A DNA stretch of 25,657 nucleotides from DATLCI01 sp046714215 (GCA_046714215.1 JBKKBM010000065.1:1-25657); one strand, 5' to 3'. Counted from the first letter of the stretch, positions 15,904-23,953 are shown. A program made the numbers and translations. The notes: generated by a model from the sequence alone, not told the origin.

Positions 15904-15920
15904 GGTGGTGGGACCGGCGG

Positions 15921-16499
15921 ATGGCGAACAAGAATGATCCAATGAGCACTACGTCCAAGGCGGACATAAAACCCAAGCCGGGTTCGAAGATCTATCCCGT
16001 CGTCGTCTACGGCGACCCCGTGCTCGAGATGCCGGCCGCGGAAATCACCGTCTTCGACGACGAAATGCGCAAACTGGTGGACGACATGTTTGAGTCCATG
16101 TACGCGGCGCACGGAGTAGGCCTGGCCGCACCGCAGATCGGCATCAGCCGTCGCATCGCGGTGGTGGACATCACCTTCAAAGAGGATCCCAAAGCCAAAC
16201 TGGTGCTGATCAATCCGGAGATCATCAAGAAAGAGGGCAAGCAGACGGGCAGCGAAGGCTGTCTCAGCATCCCGGAGTTTCGCGAGACCGTGAGCCGGGC
16301 GAACCATGTCACCGTCCGCGCGCAGGATGAATACGGAAAATGGCAGGAGCACTCAGGCGAAGGCCTGCTGGCCCGCGCATTTTTGCATGAGACCGACCAT
16401 CTGAACGGCAAGTTGTATATCTCGCACGTGAGCGCGCTCAAGCGGGACCTGATGAAACGCAAGATCAGGAAGCTGATGAAGGCCGGGGAATGGCAGTGA
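15921..16499 (+). CDS. def: Peptide deformylase
   Basis: This 192-residue protein removes the N-formyl group from new proteins. All three family motifs are intact: GVGLAAPQIG, EGCLSIPE (Cys metal ligand), and HETDHLNG (two His ligands and the catalytic Glu). A hydrophilic N-terminal extension of about 24 residues precedes the core at IYPVVVYGDPVL, and the C-terminus is basic (KRDLMKRKIRKLMK). The frame is open further upstream into aroC, but this ATG follows GGTGGGA at a reasonable distance and gives a normal length. ATG at 15942 (8th codon) is an alternative. fmt begins one base after the stop, the classical def-fmt pairing. Confidence 0.96.
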   Translation: MANKNDPMSTTSKADIKPKPGSKIYPVVVYGDPVLEMPAAEITVFDDEMRKLVDDMFESMYAAHGVGLAAPQIGISRRIAVVDITFKEDPKAKLVLINPEIIKKEGKQTGSEGCLSIPEFRETVSRANHVTVRAQDEYGKWQEHSGEGLLARAFLHETDHLNGKLYISHVSALKRDLMKRKIRKLMKAGEWQ

Positions 16500-16500
16500 G

Positions 16501-17433
16501 ATGAGAGTGATCTTCTGCGGGACCCCGCGCTTCGCTGTGCCTTCCCTGGAACGATTGGTGGAGGAAGGCTTCGATGTACGGCTGGTGGTCACGCAGCCGG
16601 ACCGTCCGCGGGGCCGGGGGATGGAGTTGGAACCTAGCCCGGTGAAGACTACGGCGCTCGCCCATGGGCTGCCGCTGATCCAACCGGAAACCATCAAGAA
16701 CAATCAGGCGTTCCGGCAGGAACTGGAGATGCTGCGGCCCGACGTGATCATCGTGGTCGGCTATGGGCGCATCGTCCCGCAGTGGATGATCGAGTTGCCG
16801 CCGCATGGCAACATTAATCTGCACGGTTCTTTGTTGCCGAAGTATCGCGGAGCTGCGCCCATTCAGTGGGCCATCGCGAATGGCGAGAGCGTGAGCGGCA
16901 ACACGACGATGCGCATCGATGTGGGCCTCGATACCGGCGACATCCTGCTACAGGAAGAAGTGTCGATCGCAACGGATGACACGGCTGTGACTTACGCGCC
17001 GCGCTTGGCAGACGCAGGGGCGAAACTTCTGGTCAAGACCCTGCGGGGGCTGGAAGCTGGAAGCATAACGCCGCGCCCGCAAGACAACGCACGCGCTACG
17101 CTGGCGCCTATCCTGACGAAAGAGGATGGGCGCATTGATTTTCAGCGAGGTGCGGCTGACATTGTGAACCGGCTGCGCGGCTTCCAGCCGTGGCCGGGAA
17201 CGTTCACTACGTTTCGCGGCAAGTTGTTGAACATTCACGCGGCGGTGGCCGCACCCGGTGGAGGCGTACCCCAGGGGATGCTGGCGCTGGCGGAAGGGAA
17301 GCTGCTCGCGGGATGCGGACAGGGAACTGCGTTGCAACTCGTCGAACTGCAGCCTGAGGGCAAGAAGCGGATGTTGGCCCGCGATTTTGCCAACGGCAAC
17401 CGCTTGAGTGCCCCTGAGCGTTTGGGAACGTAG
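16501..17433 (+). CDS. fmt: Methionyl-tRNA formyltransferase
   Basis: This 310-residue protein formylates initiator Met-tRNA using 10-formyl-THF and is the functional partner of def immediately upstream. The N-terminal Rossmann-type domain starts MRVIFCGTPRFAVPSL. The folate/catalytic signature is NINLHGSLLPKYRGAAPIQ, with N106 and H108, and D144 follows in DVGLDTGDI. The C-terminal OB-like domain (about 205-305) includes IDFQRGAADIVNRLRGFQPW. GGGGAA in the end of def serves as ribosome site. The stop is directly followed by the rsmB ATG with no spacer. Confidence 0.97.
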   Translation: MRVIFCGTPRFAVPSLERLVEEGFDVRLVVTQPDRPRGRGMELEPSPVKTTALAHGLPLIQPETIKNNQAFRQELEMLRPDVIIVVGYGRIVPQWMIELPPHGNINLHGSLLPKYRGAAPIQWAIANGESVSGNTTMRIDVGLDTGDILLQEEVSIATDDTAVTYAPRLADAGAKLLVKTLRGLEAGSITPRPQDNARATLAPILTKEDGRIDFQRGAADIVNRLRGFQPWPGTFTTFRGKLLNIHAAVAAPGGGVPQGMLALAEGKLLAGCGQGTALQLVELQPEGKKRMLARDFANGNRLSAPERLGT

Positions 17434-18759
17434 ATGCCCGTTTCGCGCCCAACTCCAGCCCGCGCCGTCGCCTTCGACATCCTGAAAGAAGTGGAGCAGC
17501 GCCAGAGTTTCGCCGTGGACCTGCTGCATGCGCGCCCGACGGAAGAACTTTCTATCGCTGATCGCGCGCTGTGCATGCAGTTGGTGATGGGCGTACTGCG
17601 CTGGCAGTCGGCGCTGGATGCGGAGATCCTGCTCGCCACCCCCAAGAAACTCGATCTCGAAGTCCGCCTGGCGCTGCGCCTGGCGCTATTTCAATTGCGC
17701 TTTCTGGACCGTATCCCCCAACGTGCCGCGGTGAATGAGAGTGTGGAACTGGTAAAACGCGCACGCAAGCGCTCTGCCGCGCCCTTTGTGAATGCGGTGC
17801 TGCGCAAGTTGCTGGCACAGGCGGGAGACGGTAATCCCAGTGGCGATCTGGCGGAGAGATCCGCGCATCCGGAGTGGATGGTGGCCCGCTGGATCGCGCA
17901 GTATGGCGCTGAGCGCGCCGCCGTGATCTGCCAATTCGATCAGCAGATCCCGGAGACCGCGCTACGCTTGCCTCTGGCTGGTCATGAAAAAGTCGAAAAA
18001 GAATTGCTCGCGGGCGGCGTGGAACTGCGGCCCGGCCATCTGCTGGTCAATGCGCGGCGCGTGAGCTCAGGCGATGTGACCGAGACGTCCGCCTTCCGCG
18101 AAGGGCGGGTCGCCATTCAGGATGAGGGTTCGCAGCTGGTCGCCGCGCTCGTCGGCGAAGGGCAACGCATTCTCGACTGCTGCGCCGCGCCTGGGGGTAA
18201 GACCGCGGCCGTAGCGGAGCGCAATCCCGAGGCGCGCATCACCGCCGTCGAGTTGCATGAGCATCGCTTGCGGCTGCTGCGCAAGATGGTGCATGCACCG
18301 AATGTGGAGTTTGTGCACGGCGATTCGACTAAGCGCGCGGTTCAGGGTGATTTCGACCGCGTGCTCGCCGATGTGCCGTGCTCCGGAACGGGCACGCTCG
18401 CTCGGAATCCTGAGATCAAATGGCGGCTGGCTCCGGACGACCTGCGCAATCTGCGCGCGCGCCAGGTGGCCATCCTGAATGCTGCGCTTGATCATCTGGA
18501 ACCAGGTGGGAAGCTGGTCTATTCCACATGCTCTCTGGAAAAAGAAGAGAACCAGGAAGTGGTGGAAGAAATCCTCGCGGAGCGAAAAGACCTGCGAATA
18601 TCGGATTGCGGGGAGGCGCTCCACGCGCTACAGGCCAAAGGTGAACTGGTGTGGGCGCGGCCGCAGTCGCTGTGCGACGGACCGTACTTGCGCACGGTGC
18701 CGGGCGTTCATCCTTGCGATGGGTTTTTTGCCGCAGTGTTTTACGAATCGTCCGGCTAA
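17434..18759 (+). CDS. rsmB: 16S rRNA (cytosine(967)-C5)-methyltransferase
   Basis: This 441-residue protein has an N-terminal NusB-like helical RNA-binding domain (about 8-130: ARAVAFDILKEV, RWQSALDAEILL, RAAVNESVELVKRA). The C-terminal SAM-dependent Rossmann methyltransferase has ILDCCAAPGGKTAA (246-259) for SAM binding. The two catalytic cysteines of m5C enzymes are C316 in VPCSGTGT and C366 in VYSTCSLEKEENQ. The domain pair is diagnostic for RsmB/Sun. The ATG abuts the fmt stop. At the 3' end, its TAA overlaps the stop codon of the convergent PASTA gene by four bases (CTAA). Confidence 0.95.
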   Translation: MPVSRPTPARAVAFDILKEVEQRQSFAVDLLHARPTEELSIADRALCMQLVMGVLRWQSALDAEILLATPKKLDLEVRLALRLALFQLRFLDRIPQRAAVNESVELVKRARKRSAAPFVNAVLRKLLAQAGDGNPSGDLAERSAHPEWMVARWIAQYGAERAAVICQFDQQIPETALRLPLAGHEKVEKELLAGGVELRPGHLLVNARRVSSGDVTETSAFREGRVAIQDEGSQLVAALVGEGQRILDCCAAPGGKTAAVAERNPEARITAVELHEHRLRLLRKMVHAPNVEFVHGDSTKRAVQGDFDRVLADVPCSGTGTLARNPEIKWRLAPDDLRNLRARQVAILNAALDHLEPGGKLVYSTCSLEKEENQEVVEEILAERKDLRISDCGEALHALQAKGELVWARPQSLCDGPYLRTVPGVHPCDGFFAAVFYESSG

Positions 18760-19493
18760 CGGCTGATATGGAAGTTGACGGTGGTTCCCGCCGCGACTTT
18801 TTGTCCTGGTGCCGGCGATTGCTTCAGGATGATGGTGCTGTCGGCAAAACTTTTCGTTTTCACTTGCGGCGTGCCAGCAGGCGCGACTTCCGTCAATTCT
18901 CCAAGCTGCATGCCTGCTTCTTCGAGTTTCGGCACGACCTCCGCCAGATGCCGGCCGATGAAAGTGGGCATCACGTAGACGGCTTCGGTCTCCGGTGCGG
19001 CCACCAGCAGACTGATCTGAGGTGAGGTCACGCCGCTGGCGTGCGCTGGCGGATTCTGTGCGACGATCTGTCCGGGCGGAACGTCTTCGAGTTGCGCGAC
19101 CGCGACGGAAGAGAGTGCTAATCCGCGCCGGCTCACGTTGATCTCCGCCGCGCGCGAACTTTGGCCCACCAGGTTGGGGATGTCAGACTTCTGCGGCCCC
19201 ATGCTCTCCGCGCCGCGGACGCGCCATCCTTTGCGCACCTGCGATCCGGGCACGGGGAATTGCGAGACGATGCGCCCGGCGGGTATCCGGTCGGAATAGA
19301 ATTTGTTTTCCATGATCAGCGTGAGGCCGAGCGCGTTGGCCGCCTCCTGCGCCTCAGGCACGGTCTTGCCCAACAGATTGGGGACGTTCACCTCGCGTCC
19401 GTGGATGGCGTAACGCATCGCCGTGAGCGCCGACGCCATCATGACCAGCAACAGCACTAGTCCCAGAGCGAGGAATTGGACGAAGCGTCTCAT
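18756..19493 (-). CDS. Membrane-anchored protein with three PASTA domains
   Basis: This 245-residue protein has a short basic N-terminus, one membrane helix (about 5-28), and three extracytoplasmic PASTA repeats (about 32-97, 104-167 and 172-244). Each opens with a (V/I/M)P-x-(L/F)-(V/L/I)-G element (VPNLLGKTV, IPNLVGQSS, MPTFIGRHL) and has a VxxQxPxxG-like end (IVSQFPVPGSQV, IVAQNPPAHASG, ILKQSPAPGQKV). PASTA modules bind peptidoglycan or beta-lactam-like ligands in PBPs and Ser/Thr kinases. No enzymatic domain is present. Its ATG overlaps the stop of PBP1A (ATGA), so it is probably translated with PBP1A and may be its regulatory or targeting partner. Confidence 0.92.
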   Translation of the reverse strand: MRRFVQFLALGLVLLLVMMASALTAMRYAIHGREVNVPNLLGKTVPEAQEAANALGLTLIMENKFYSDRIPAGRIVSQFPVPGSQVRKGWRVRGAESMGPQKSDIPNLVGQSSRAAEINVSRRGLALSSVAVAQLEDVPPGQIVAQNPPAHASGVTSPQISLLVAAPETEAVYVMPTFIGRHLAEVVPKLEEAGMQLGELTEVAPAGTPQVKTKSFADSTIILKQSPAPGQKVAAGTTVNFHISR

Positions 19494-21736
19494 AGGTTGG
19501 AATCGCTTTTGCGGGAATCCGGGGTTGTACCGGAGGTAGCGCTTTTAGTGCGGGCGGGCGCATGGAGATCCGGCGCCTTGGCGGGAGTGAATTTTTCCTG
19601 CTCGCGGCCAGTGAGCGCGACTTCCATGAATTGGATCCAGATGGGCAGCGCTGCCTCGCCACCCGTCTCTTTGGCGCCGAGGGTCTTCTTCTCGTCATAG
19701 CCGAGCCACACGCCGCAGGTGATGGAAGGCGAGAAGCCGACGAACCAGGCGTCAGTGAAATCATTGGTGGTGCCCGTCTTGCCCGCTACCTCACGCTTGA
19801 GCTTGAGTGCGGCAGTGGCCGTGCCTTGCCGCACCACTCCTTGCAGCAGCGAGACCATGGTCCGCGCGGTCTCCGGGCTGATGACATCGGTGACTTCGGG
19901 GAAGTTCTCTTCGCGCACGTGGCCATCGTAATCAGTCACTTTGCGGATGTAACGCGGCGTGACCCTTACACCGTCGTTAGGAAACGTAGTGAAGGCGGCC
20001 GTCTCTTCCATTAGCGTGACCTCCGCCGCGCCCAACGCGATGGGTAGATAAGCGGGCAGAGGCGAAGTCACGCCGAACTTGCGCGCATACTCGATCACCG
20101 TCTTGATGCCAACTTCCTCTGCGATCTTCAGCGCGGGGATGTTACGCGAATTGGCCACCGCTTTGCGCAACGGGATGTTGCCCCAGAATTTCCCATCGTA
20201 GTTGGAAGGCGTGTAGGGACCGGAGGCAGTGATGAAGGTGGTGGGTGCGTCCAGGATATCGTCGTCCACGGAAATGGTCTCAGTGTCGAGCGCCGCGGTG
20301 TAGACGAACGGTTTGAAGGCGGATCCGACCTGCCGCAGCGCCTGGGTGGAGCGATTGAACTGCGAGTCGCCGAAACTGCGTCCCCCGACCATGGCCTTGA
20401 TGTCGCCAGTGGCATTGTCGATGGCCAACAACGCGGCTTGCGAGCCGGAGTTCTGCTCCAGACTGACCTTGACCGCTTCGCCCGCCGTGGGCAGCACCAG
20501 CACCTTCACGTAAACCAAGTCGCCCGCTCGCAGCAAGTCTTTTGCAGATGTTCTTCCCGTCCACTTGATCTCCGCCGGGCCCAGCGTGGCGGTGTAGCCG
20601 CCGAAGCGGAGGCTGGCGGAGCCACCTTCGACCCCGGTCACCAGCGCGTAAAGATACGACCCCGCACTGAGGGGTTGCGACCAGTCCGCGTGCTGGTAGG
20701 TGTCGAGTGCAGCTCCCGTGGCCAGCACATTCTCCAGTTTCCCTTTCCATCCATGACGTTTCTCATATGCAGCCAAGCCATTGAGCGTGGCCTGGTTAGC
20801 CGTCTTCTGCCATTCCAGATTCAAAGTGGTATACACGCGCAGGCCGTTCTGGTGCACCTCTTCGCTGCCATACTTCTTTTCCAGGTAGCGGCGGATCTCT
20901 TCCACGAAGTAGGGAGCCACGGAGTTGACCGTCGGTTGCACATTGAGCGTGAGCGGACTGCTCTTGGCGCGGGCTGCCGCTTCGGCGGTGATCTTGCCGT
21001 CTTCGAGCATCGCATCCAGCACCAGGTCGCGCCGGCGCTTGGCATTCTTCGGATGGTTGATCGGCGAATATTGAGTCGGTGACTTGGGCAAGCTGGCGAG
21101 CAGGGCTGCTTCTTCCAGGGTAAGGTCCTTGGCGCGCTTGCTGAAGTAGTGGAGCGCGCCGGCCTCGAAGCCATAAGCCCCGTGTCCGAGGTAGATCTGG
21201 TTCGCGTACATGGTGAAGATCTGCGGCTTGGTGAAGCGCCGTTCGATCTGTATAGCCAGGATGATCTCCTGCATCTTGCGGCTGAAGCTTTTCTCCGTCG
21301 AGAGAAAGAGGTTGCGGGAGAGTTGCATGGTGATCGTGGAGGCCCCCTGCGCCCGCGACTTGGTCTTGATGTCGCGATAAGCAGCGCCCACGGCCCGTTG
21401 CAGGTCGATGCCCCAGTGCTTCTCGAAATCTTTGTCTTCAATGGAGAGGACTGCGTCTTTCAGTACGGCCGGAAAATCGCCGTAAGCAGCGATCACGCGC
21501 CGCTGCAGGGCGAAGCTGCCGATCACGCGTCCTTGGTCGTCATAGACCTCAGTGATGGCGTTGGGACGATAGCGCTCAAGTTCGCTGGTCTGGGGAAGGT
21601 CAGTGGAATAAACGACGAACAAGCCGCCCACGGCGCCCAGCAATGCCGCCCCCAGTACGAGCATCACGAGGGTAAAGCGTCCGACGACGGCCTTGGCGGC
21701 GGCCGGGACCGGGGACACATCAACAGGAGAGTTCAT
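19490..21736 (-). CDS. mrcA: PBP1A-family bifunctional penicillin-binding protein
   Basis: This 748-residue class A PBP has an N-terminal membrane anchor (about 20-44). Its glycosyltransferase domain (about 65-240) has EDKDFEKHWG with catalytic E100, GASTITMQLSRNLFLS, and RKMQEIILAIQIER. A linker region (about 300-430) precedes the transpeptidase: nucleophile S472 in GSAFKP, S530-R-N532 and K653-T-G. All motifs are intact, so it should both polymerise and cross-link peptidoglycan. Unlike many class A PBPs it has no C-terminal PASTA domains; a separate triple-PASTA gene overlaps its stop by ATGA. A TATGCT with TGC before it (21756-21761) may be an extended -10 box. No good ribosome site is seen. 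Confidence 0.95.
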   Translation of the reverse strand: MNSPVDVSPVPAAAKAVVGRFTLVMLVLGAALLGAVGGLFVVYSTDLPQTSELERYRPNAITEVYDDQGRVIGSFALQRRVIAAYGDFPAVLKDAVLSIEDKDFEKHWGIDLQRAVGAAYRDIKTKSRAQGASTITMQLSRNLFLSTEKSFSRKMQEIILAIQIERRFTKPQIFTMYANQIYLGHGAYGFEAGALHYFSKRAKDLTLEEAALLASLPKSPTQYSPINHPKNAKRRRDLVLDAMLEDGKITAEAAARAKSSPLTLNVQPTVNSVAPYFVEEIRRYLEKKYGSEEVHQNGLRVYTTLNLEWQKTANQATLNGLAAYEKRHGWKGKLENVLATGAALDTYQHADWSQPLSAGSYLYALVTGVEGGSASLRFGGYTATLGPAEIKWTGRTSAKDLLRAGDLVYVKVLVLPTAGEAVKVSLEQNSGSQAALLAIDNATGDIKAMVGGRSFGDSQFNRSTQALRQVGSAFKPFVYTAALDTETISVDDDILDAPTTFITASGPYTPSNYDGKFWGNIPLRKAVANSRNIPALKIAEEVGIKTVIEYARKFGVTSPLPAYLPIALGAAEVTLMEETAAFTTFPNDGVRVTPRYIRKVTDYDGHVREENFPEVTDVISPETARTMVSLLQGVVRQGTATAALKLKREVAGKTGTTNDFTDAWFVGFSPSITCGVWLGYDEKKTLGAKETGGEAALPIWIQFMEVALTGREQEKFTPAKAPDLHAPARTKSATSGTTPDSRKSDSNL

Positions 21737-21798
21737 CGCGATTCGCTATGGGTGAGCATAGCACGGAGGGTAGGGGTGGCCGAGGGACGGCGCCGAGT

Positions 21799-21827
21799 AA
21801 AAAAAATCGCGGACCGAAGTCCGCGAT
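21799..21827 (-). terminator. Rho-independent terminator of the S41 gene
   Basis: The minus strand has a perfect 9-bp stem ATCGCGGAC / GTCCGCGAT with a stable TTCG tetraloop, followed by eight Ts. The T-run shares its first base with the stem. It lies about 33 bases after the stop of the S41 gene and separates it from PBP1A. Confidence 0.93.
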
Positions 21828-21859
21828 CGTTAAAACGGGAGCTTTGCAACGGAAGCCGC

Positions 21860-23071
21860 TTACGCCGACTTGCCCTTCAATACAGCGATGGCGCGTTGTA
21901 ACTGCTCATCACTCTTTTCCGTGGCCGGCTTTTTCGGTTCGGCCTTAGCGTCAGTGTCTTCGTCTTCCTCGCCCTCGGGAGTAGCATCCGCGACGTCCGC
22001 CACGATGATGTTCGGCGTGACCGCTGAATCCTGGATGGCTTTGCCGCCAGGCGAATAATACTTGGCCACTGACAGGATGACGGCCGAGCCGTCATTGATC
22101 TCGATGAGCTTCTGCACCGAGCCCATGCCAAAGGTCTTTTCCCCGAGCACGTCAGCCCGGCCATTCTCCAGCAGCGCCGCGGCTACTATCTCCGCGGCGC
22201 CAGCGGTGCCGCGATTCACCAGCACCACCAGCGGGAGTTTGGTTACGGCCTTCTGTCCCTCCGCGTTGAAATCTTCCCGCGGATACTTTTGCCCCTTCAG
22301 ATAGGTGATGGTGCCGCGGTCAAGAAAGAGGTTGGCGGTGGCCACCCCCTCAGAAACCTCACCATCGGCGACACTACGCAGATCGAGGATCAATTTTTTG
22401 GCGCCGGACGACTGAGCGACCACGATCCTGCCGGCGACTTCCTGGGCCTTCCCCTTCGACAGGGAAGTCACTTTGATGTAGCCGATATTATTTTCCAGCA
22501 CCTTCTCCGTGACGGGCGGGATGCTGACTTCGTCGCGCTGCAACACCATCTTTTCCGGTTCGGCGCGGCGGGGGCGCACGACAGAGAAATTCACGTGCGA
22601 GCCCTTTTGTCCGCTCAGCGTGTTGCGCACTTCCGCCAGAGACATCTCGCGGGTGCTGCGGCCTTCCAGGGCCTCAATGATGTCGCCGGTCATTAATCCG
22701 GCGCGATCAGCGGGGCCGCCGGGGACCACCGCGACCACGGCGGCAAAGCCAAAACGCTTGGAGACGGTGGCGCCGATGCCGGCGCGCGCGTCTTTATGTT
22801 CCTTGAATATTTTGTATTCGGCGGGACTGAGATAGCTGGAATTAGCGTCGAGCGATTCCAATAGTCCGTGCAGGGCGCCGTGCTTCACCGCCTGGAAGTT
22901 CGGTTCTTCCACGTACTCGCTGCGGATGCGCTGCAATACTTCGCTGTATACGCCCAGTTGCGGATAAGCGCCGTCTTTGCCCGATGCCTTCACGCCCAGC
23001 GCGCCGGCCACGATGAATAGCGCCGCCACCACGGAAACGCTCACAATCACTAATTTGAGCTTTTTGGTCAT
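21860..23071 (-). CDS. S41/PDZ (CtpA-like) protein lacking the catalytic Ser-Lys dyad
   Basis: This 403-residue protein has an N-terminal signal-anchor (about 5-27) and an S41 N-terminal helical section (VYSEVLQRIRSEYVEE, then LLESLDANSSYLSPAEY). A PDZ domain (about 97-177, VVPGGPADRAGLMTGDII) and an S41 tail-specific protease fold follow. In active enzymes the nucleophile sits in GSASASEI/GTASASEI and the Lys in TFGKG. Here these read NRGTAGAAEIVA, with Gly291 in place of Ser, and TFGMGSVQ, with Met316 in place of Lys. The spacing is exactly 25, as in E. coli Prc and plant D1P. The DLRNNPGG motif is also altered (DLRSVADG). The C-terminus is acidic, then basic (EGEEDEDTDAKAEPKK). It is probably a non-catalytic periplasmic PDZ scaffold. 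ATG 23071 follows GGGAG closely; TTG 23092 is an alternative. Confidence 0.92.
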   Translation of the reverse strand: MTKKLKLVIVSVSVVAALFIVAGALGVKASGKDGAYPQLGVYSEVLQRIRSEYVEEPNFQAVKHGALHGLLESLDANSSYLSPAEYKIFKEHKDARAGIGATVSKRFGFAAVVAVVPGGPADRAGLMTGDIIEALEGRSTREMSLAEVRNTLSGQKGSHVNFSVVRPRRAEPEKMVLQRDEVSIPPVTEKVLENNIGYIKVTSLSKGKAQEVAGRIVVAQSSGAKKLILDLRSVADGEVSEGVATANLFLDRGTITYLKGQKYPREDFNAEGQKAVTKLPLVVLVNRGTAGAAEIVAAALLENGRADVLGEKTFGMGSVQKLIEINDGSAVILSVAKYYSPGGKAIQDSAVTPNIIVADVADATPEGEEDEDTDAKAEPKKPATEKSDEQLQRAIAVLKGKSA

Positions 23072-23121
23072 AACTCCCGATCTTAAATCCAACGATCTTC
23101 CAGAAATCCCGATAAAGCAGA

Positions 23122-23144
23122 AACCACCGGTTGTCGACGTGGTT
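23122..23144. promoter_or_regulatory. Inverted repeat at the predicted S41 transcription start
   Basis: AACCAC and GTGGTT form 6-bp arms separated by 11 bases. The predicted start of transcription (about 7 bases after the -10 box) falls at its edge. It could be an operator or a 5'-leader hairpin. Confidence 0.35.
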
Positions 23145-23150
23145 TAGCCG

Positions 23151-23180
23151 ATTATACCCGTAGTTTTTGGATGCTCTGAA
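23151..23180 (-). promoter_or_regulatory. Sigma-70-type promoter of the S41 gene
   Basis: The minus strand has a perfect -10 TATAAT (23151-23156) and a -35-like TTCAGA (23175-23180, 4 of 6 matches to TTGACA) with an 18-base spacer. It predicts a leader of roughly 70 bases before the ATG at 23071. Confidence 0.6.
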
Positions 23181-23248
23181 GGTATTAGACGCTGCGGGGG
23201 ACGAATGGTTTCGGAGGTATTGGCGGGGTCGGTTCGAAGTTACGACCG

Positions 23249-23297
23249 GCGTCCCAAAGACTTAGCGTCCCAAAGACTTAAGCGTCCCAAAGACTCA
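23249..23297. repeat. Three tandem copies of a 16-bp repeat
   Basis: GCGTCCCAAAGACTTA occurs at 23249-23264 and 23265-23280. A third copy with one change (CTCA end) lies at 23282-23297 after one extra A. It lies in the 323-base gene-free stretch between the S41 gene and the small membrane protein gene, upstream of the S41 promoter. The rest of that stretch holds the promoter and inverted repeat listed separately. Confidence 0.9.
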
Positions 23298-23394
23298 AGC
23301 ACCTGTGGCGCGGGTAAGGCTCGGGCGGACCTGATCCAAGACTACGCTTTGTAGAGCTTGTGGAGCAGGCGGTTGAGCCGAGCGGGCCCCCGGC

Positions 23395-23568
23395 TTACGA
23401 CGCCGGGTCTTTCTGCCGTGTATTCTTCGCGCCCGTGGCCAGCGCCATACCCACTAGTACCACCACGCCGACGATGATCCAGACTTGGGGCACATGCATC
23501 AGCATGGCGCCATACGCCAAGCCGGCGATCACGATCAGAAAACCGATGAAATAAATGCCAAAAGACAT
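23395..23568 (-). CDS. Small two-helix membrane protein (57 aa)
   Basis: This short gene encodes a 57-residue protein starting MSFGIYFIGFLIVIAGLAYG. It has two hydrophobic helices (about 4-22 and 28-46) joined by a short MLMHVPQ turn, and a basic/polar tail (GAKNTRQKDPAS). An excellent GGAGGT ribosome site lies 6 bases before the ATG, and the frame closes with TAA. A TATATT at 23652-23657 could be a -10 box. From memory, similar short proteins with the HVPQxWIxVGVVVLVG pattern recur in Acidobacteriota genomes without a known function. It stands alone, between the S41 gene and the S9 peptidase gene on the same strand, with long gaps on both sides. Confidence 0.85.
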   Translation of the reverse strand: MSFGIYFIGFLIVIAGLAYGAMLMHVPQVWIIVGVVVLVGMALATGAKNTRQKDPAS

Positions 23569-23953
23569 GTTGCACCTCCACTCGGTGGGATGCGGAGGGA
23601 GATGTGGGCTGTTGTCGCGGGTAAGCGGCGCGCAGGCTCAAACAACATCAAAATATAACTGGCCTTCGCCGATAGGGCGTCGCTATGGCGGCTGATAAAC
23701 CCCGAGCCGAAGCCTCCTGCCGTCTTTGGGTCGGGTTTTTCTGAAAGGAACAACACTCGCTTATCTACACCCCACATCTATCGGCTCGAATTCTGGTTCC
23801 CCAGCCACGTTCTCGCAGTTTGGCAACACAGGCAGTGAGTGGCACACGGTGTGGCTGATGAAGCATGGGCATGCGTGCCCCTACATGCCGTGGTCGGAGG
23901 CATTTTTTGGTCATTCATCGTGCGCAAGCTCAAGCCGACCGCCAGTAATCCCC
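23569..23953. other. 385-base intergenic region without a convincing gene
   Basis: It contains the probable control region of the small membrane gene (TATATT at 23652-23657) and an imperfect inverted repeat around 23697-23736, with AAACCCCGA on the left and TCGGGTTTTT on the right. That repeat could be a weak terminator for either strand; no plus-strand gene feeds into it. A smaller GGGCA-TGCG-TGCCC hairpin lies near 23868-23881. Open frames here lack start signals or family resemblance. Confidence 0.4.

Noticed and set aside
15756..15920. Upstream extension of peptide deformylase into aroC
   Set aside because: It is Gly/Arg-rich shadow translation of the aroC end. The ATG at 15921 gives normal family length.
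23249..23297. CRISPR-like array
   Set aside because: The repeats are directly adjacent, with no spacers, only three units, and no cas genes nearby.
23205..23354. 49-codon plus-strand frame (MVSEVLAGSVRSYDRR...) running through the tandem repeats
   Set aside because: Its body is largely the 16-bp repeat read in shifting frames. GGGGGA upstream is likely chance.
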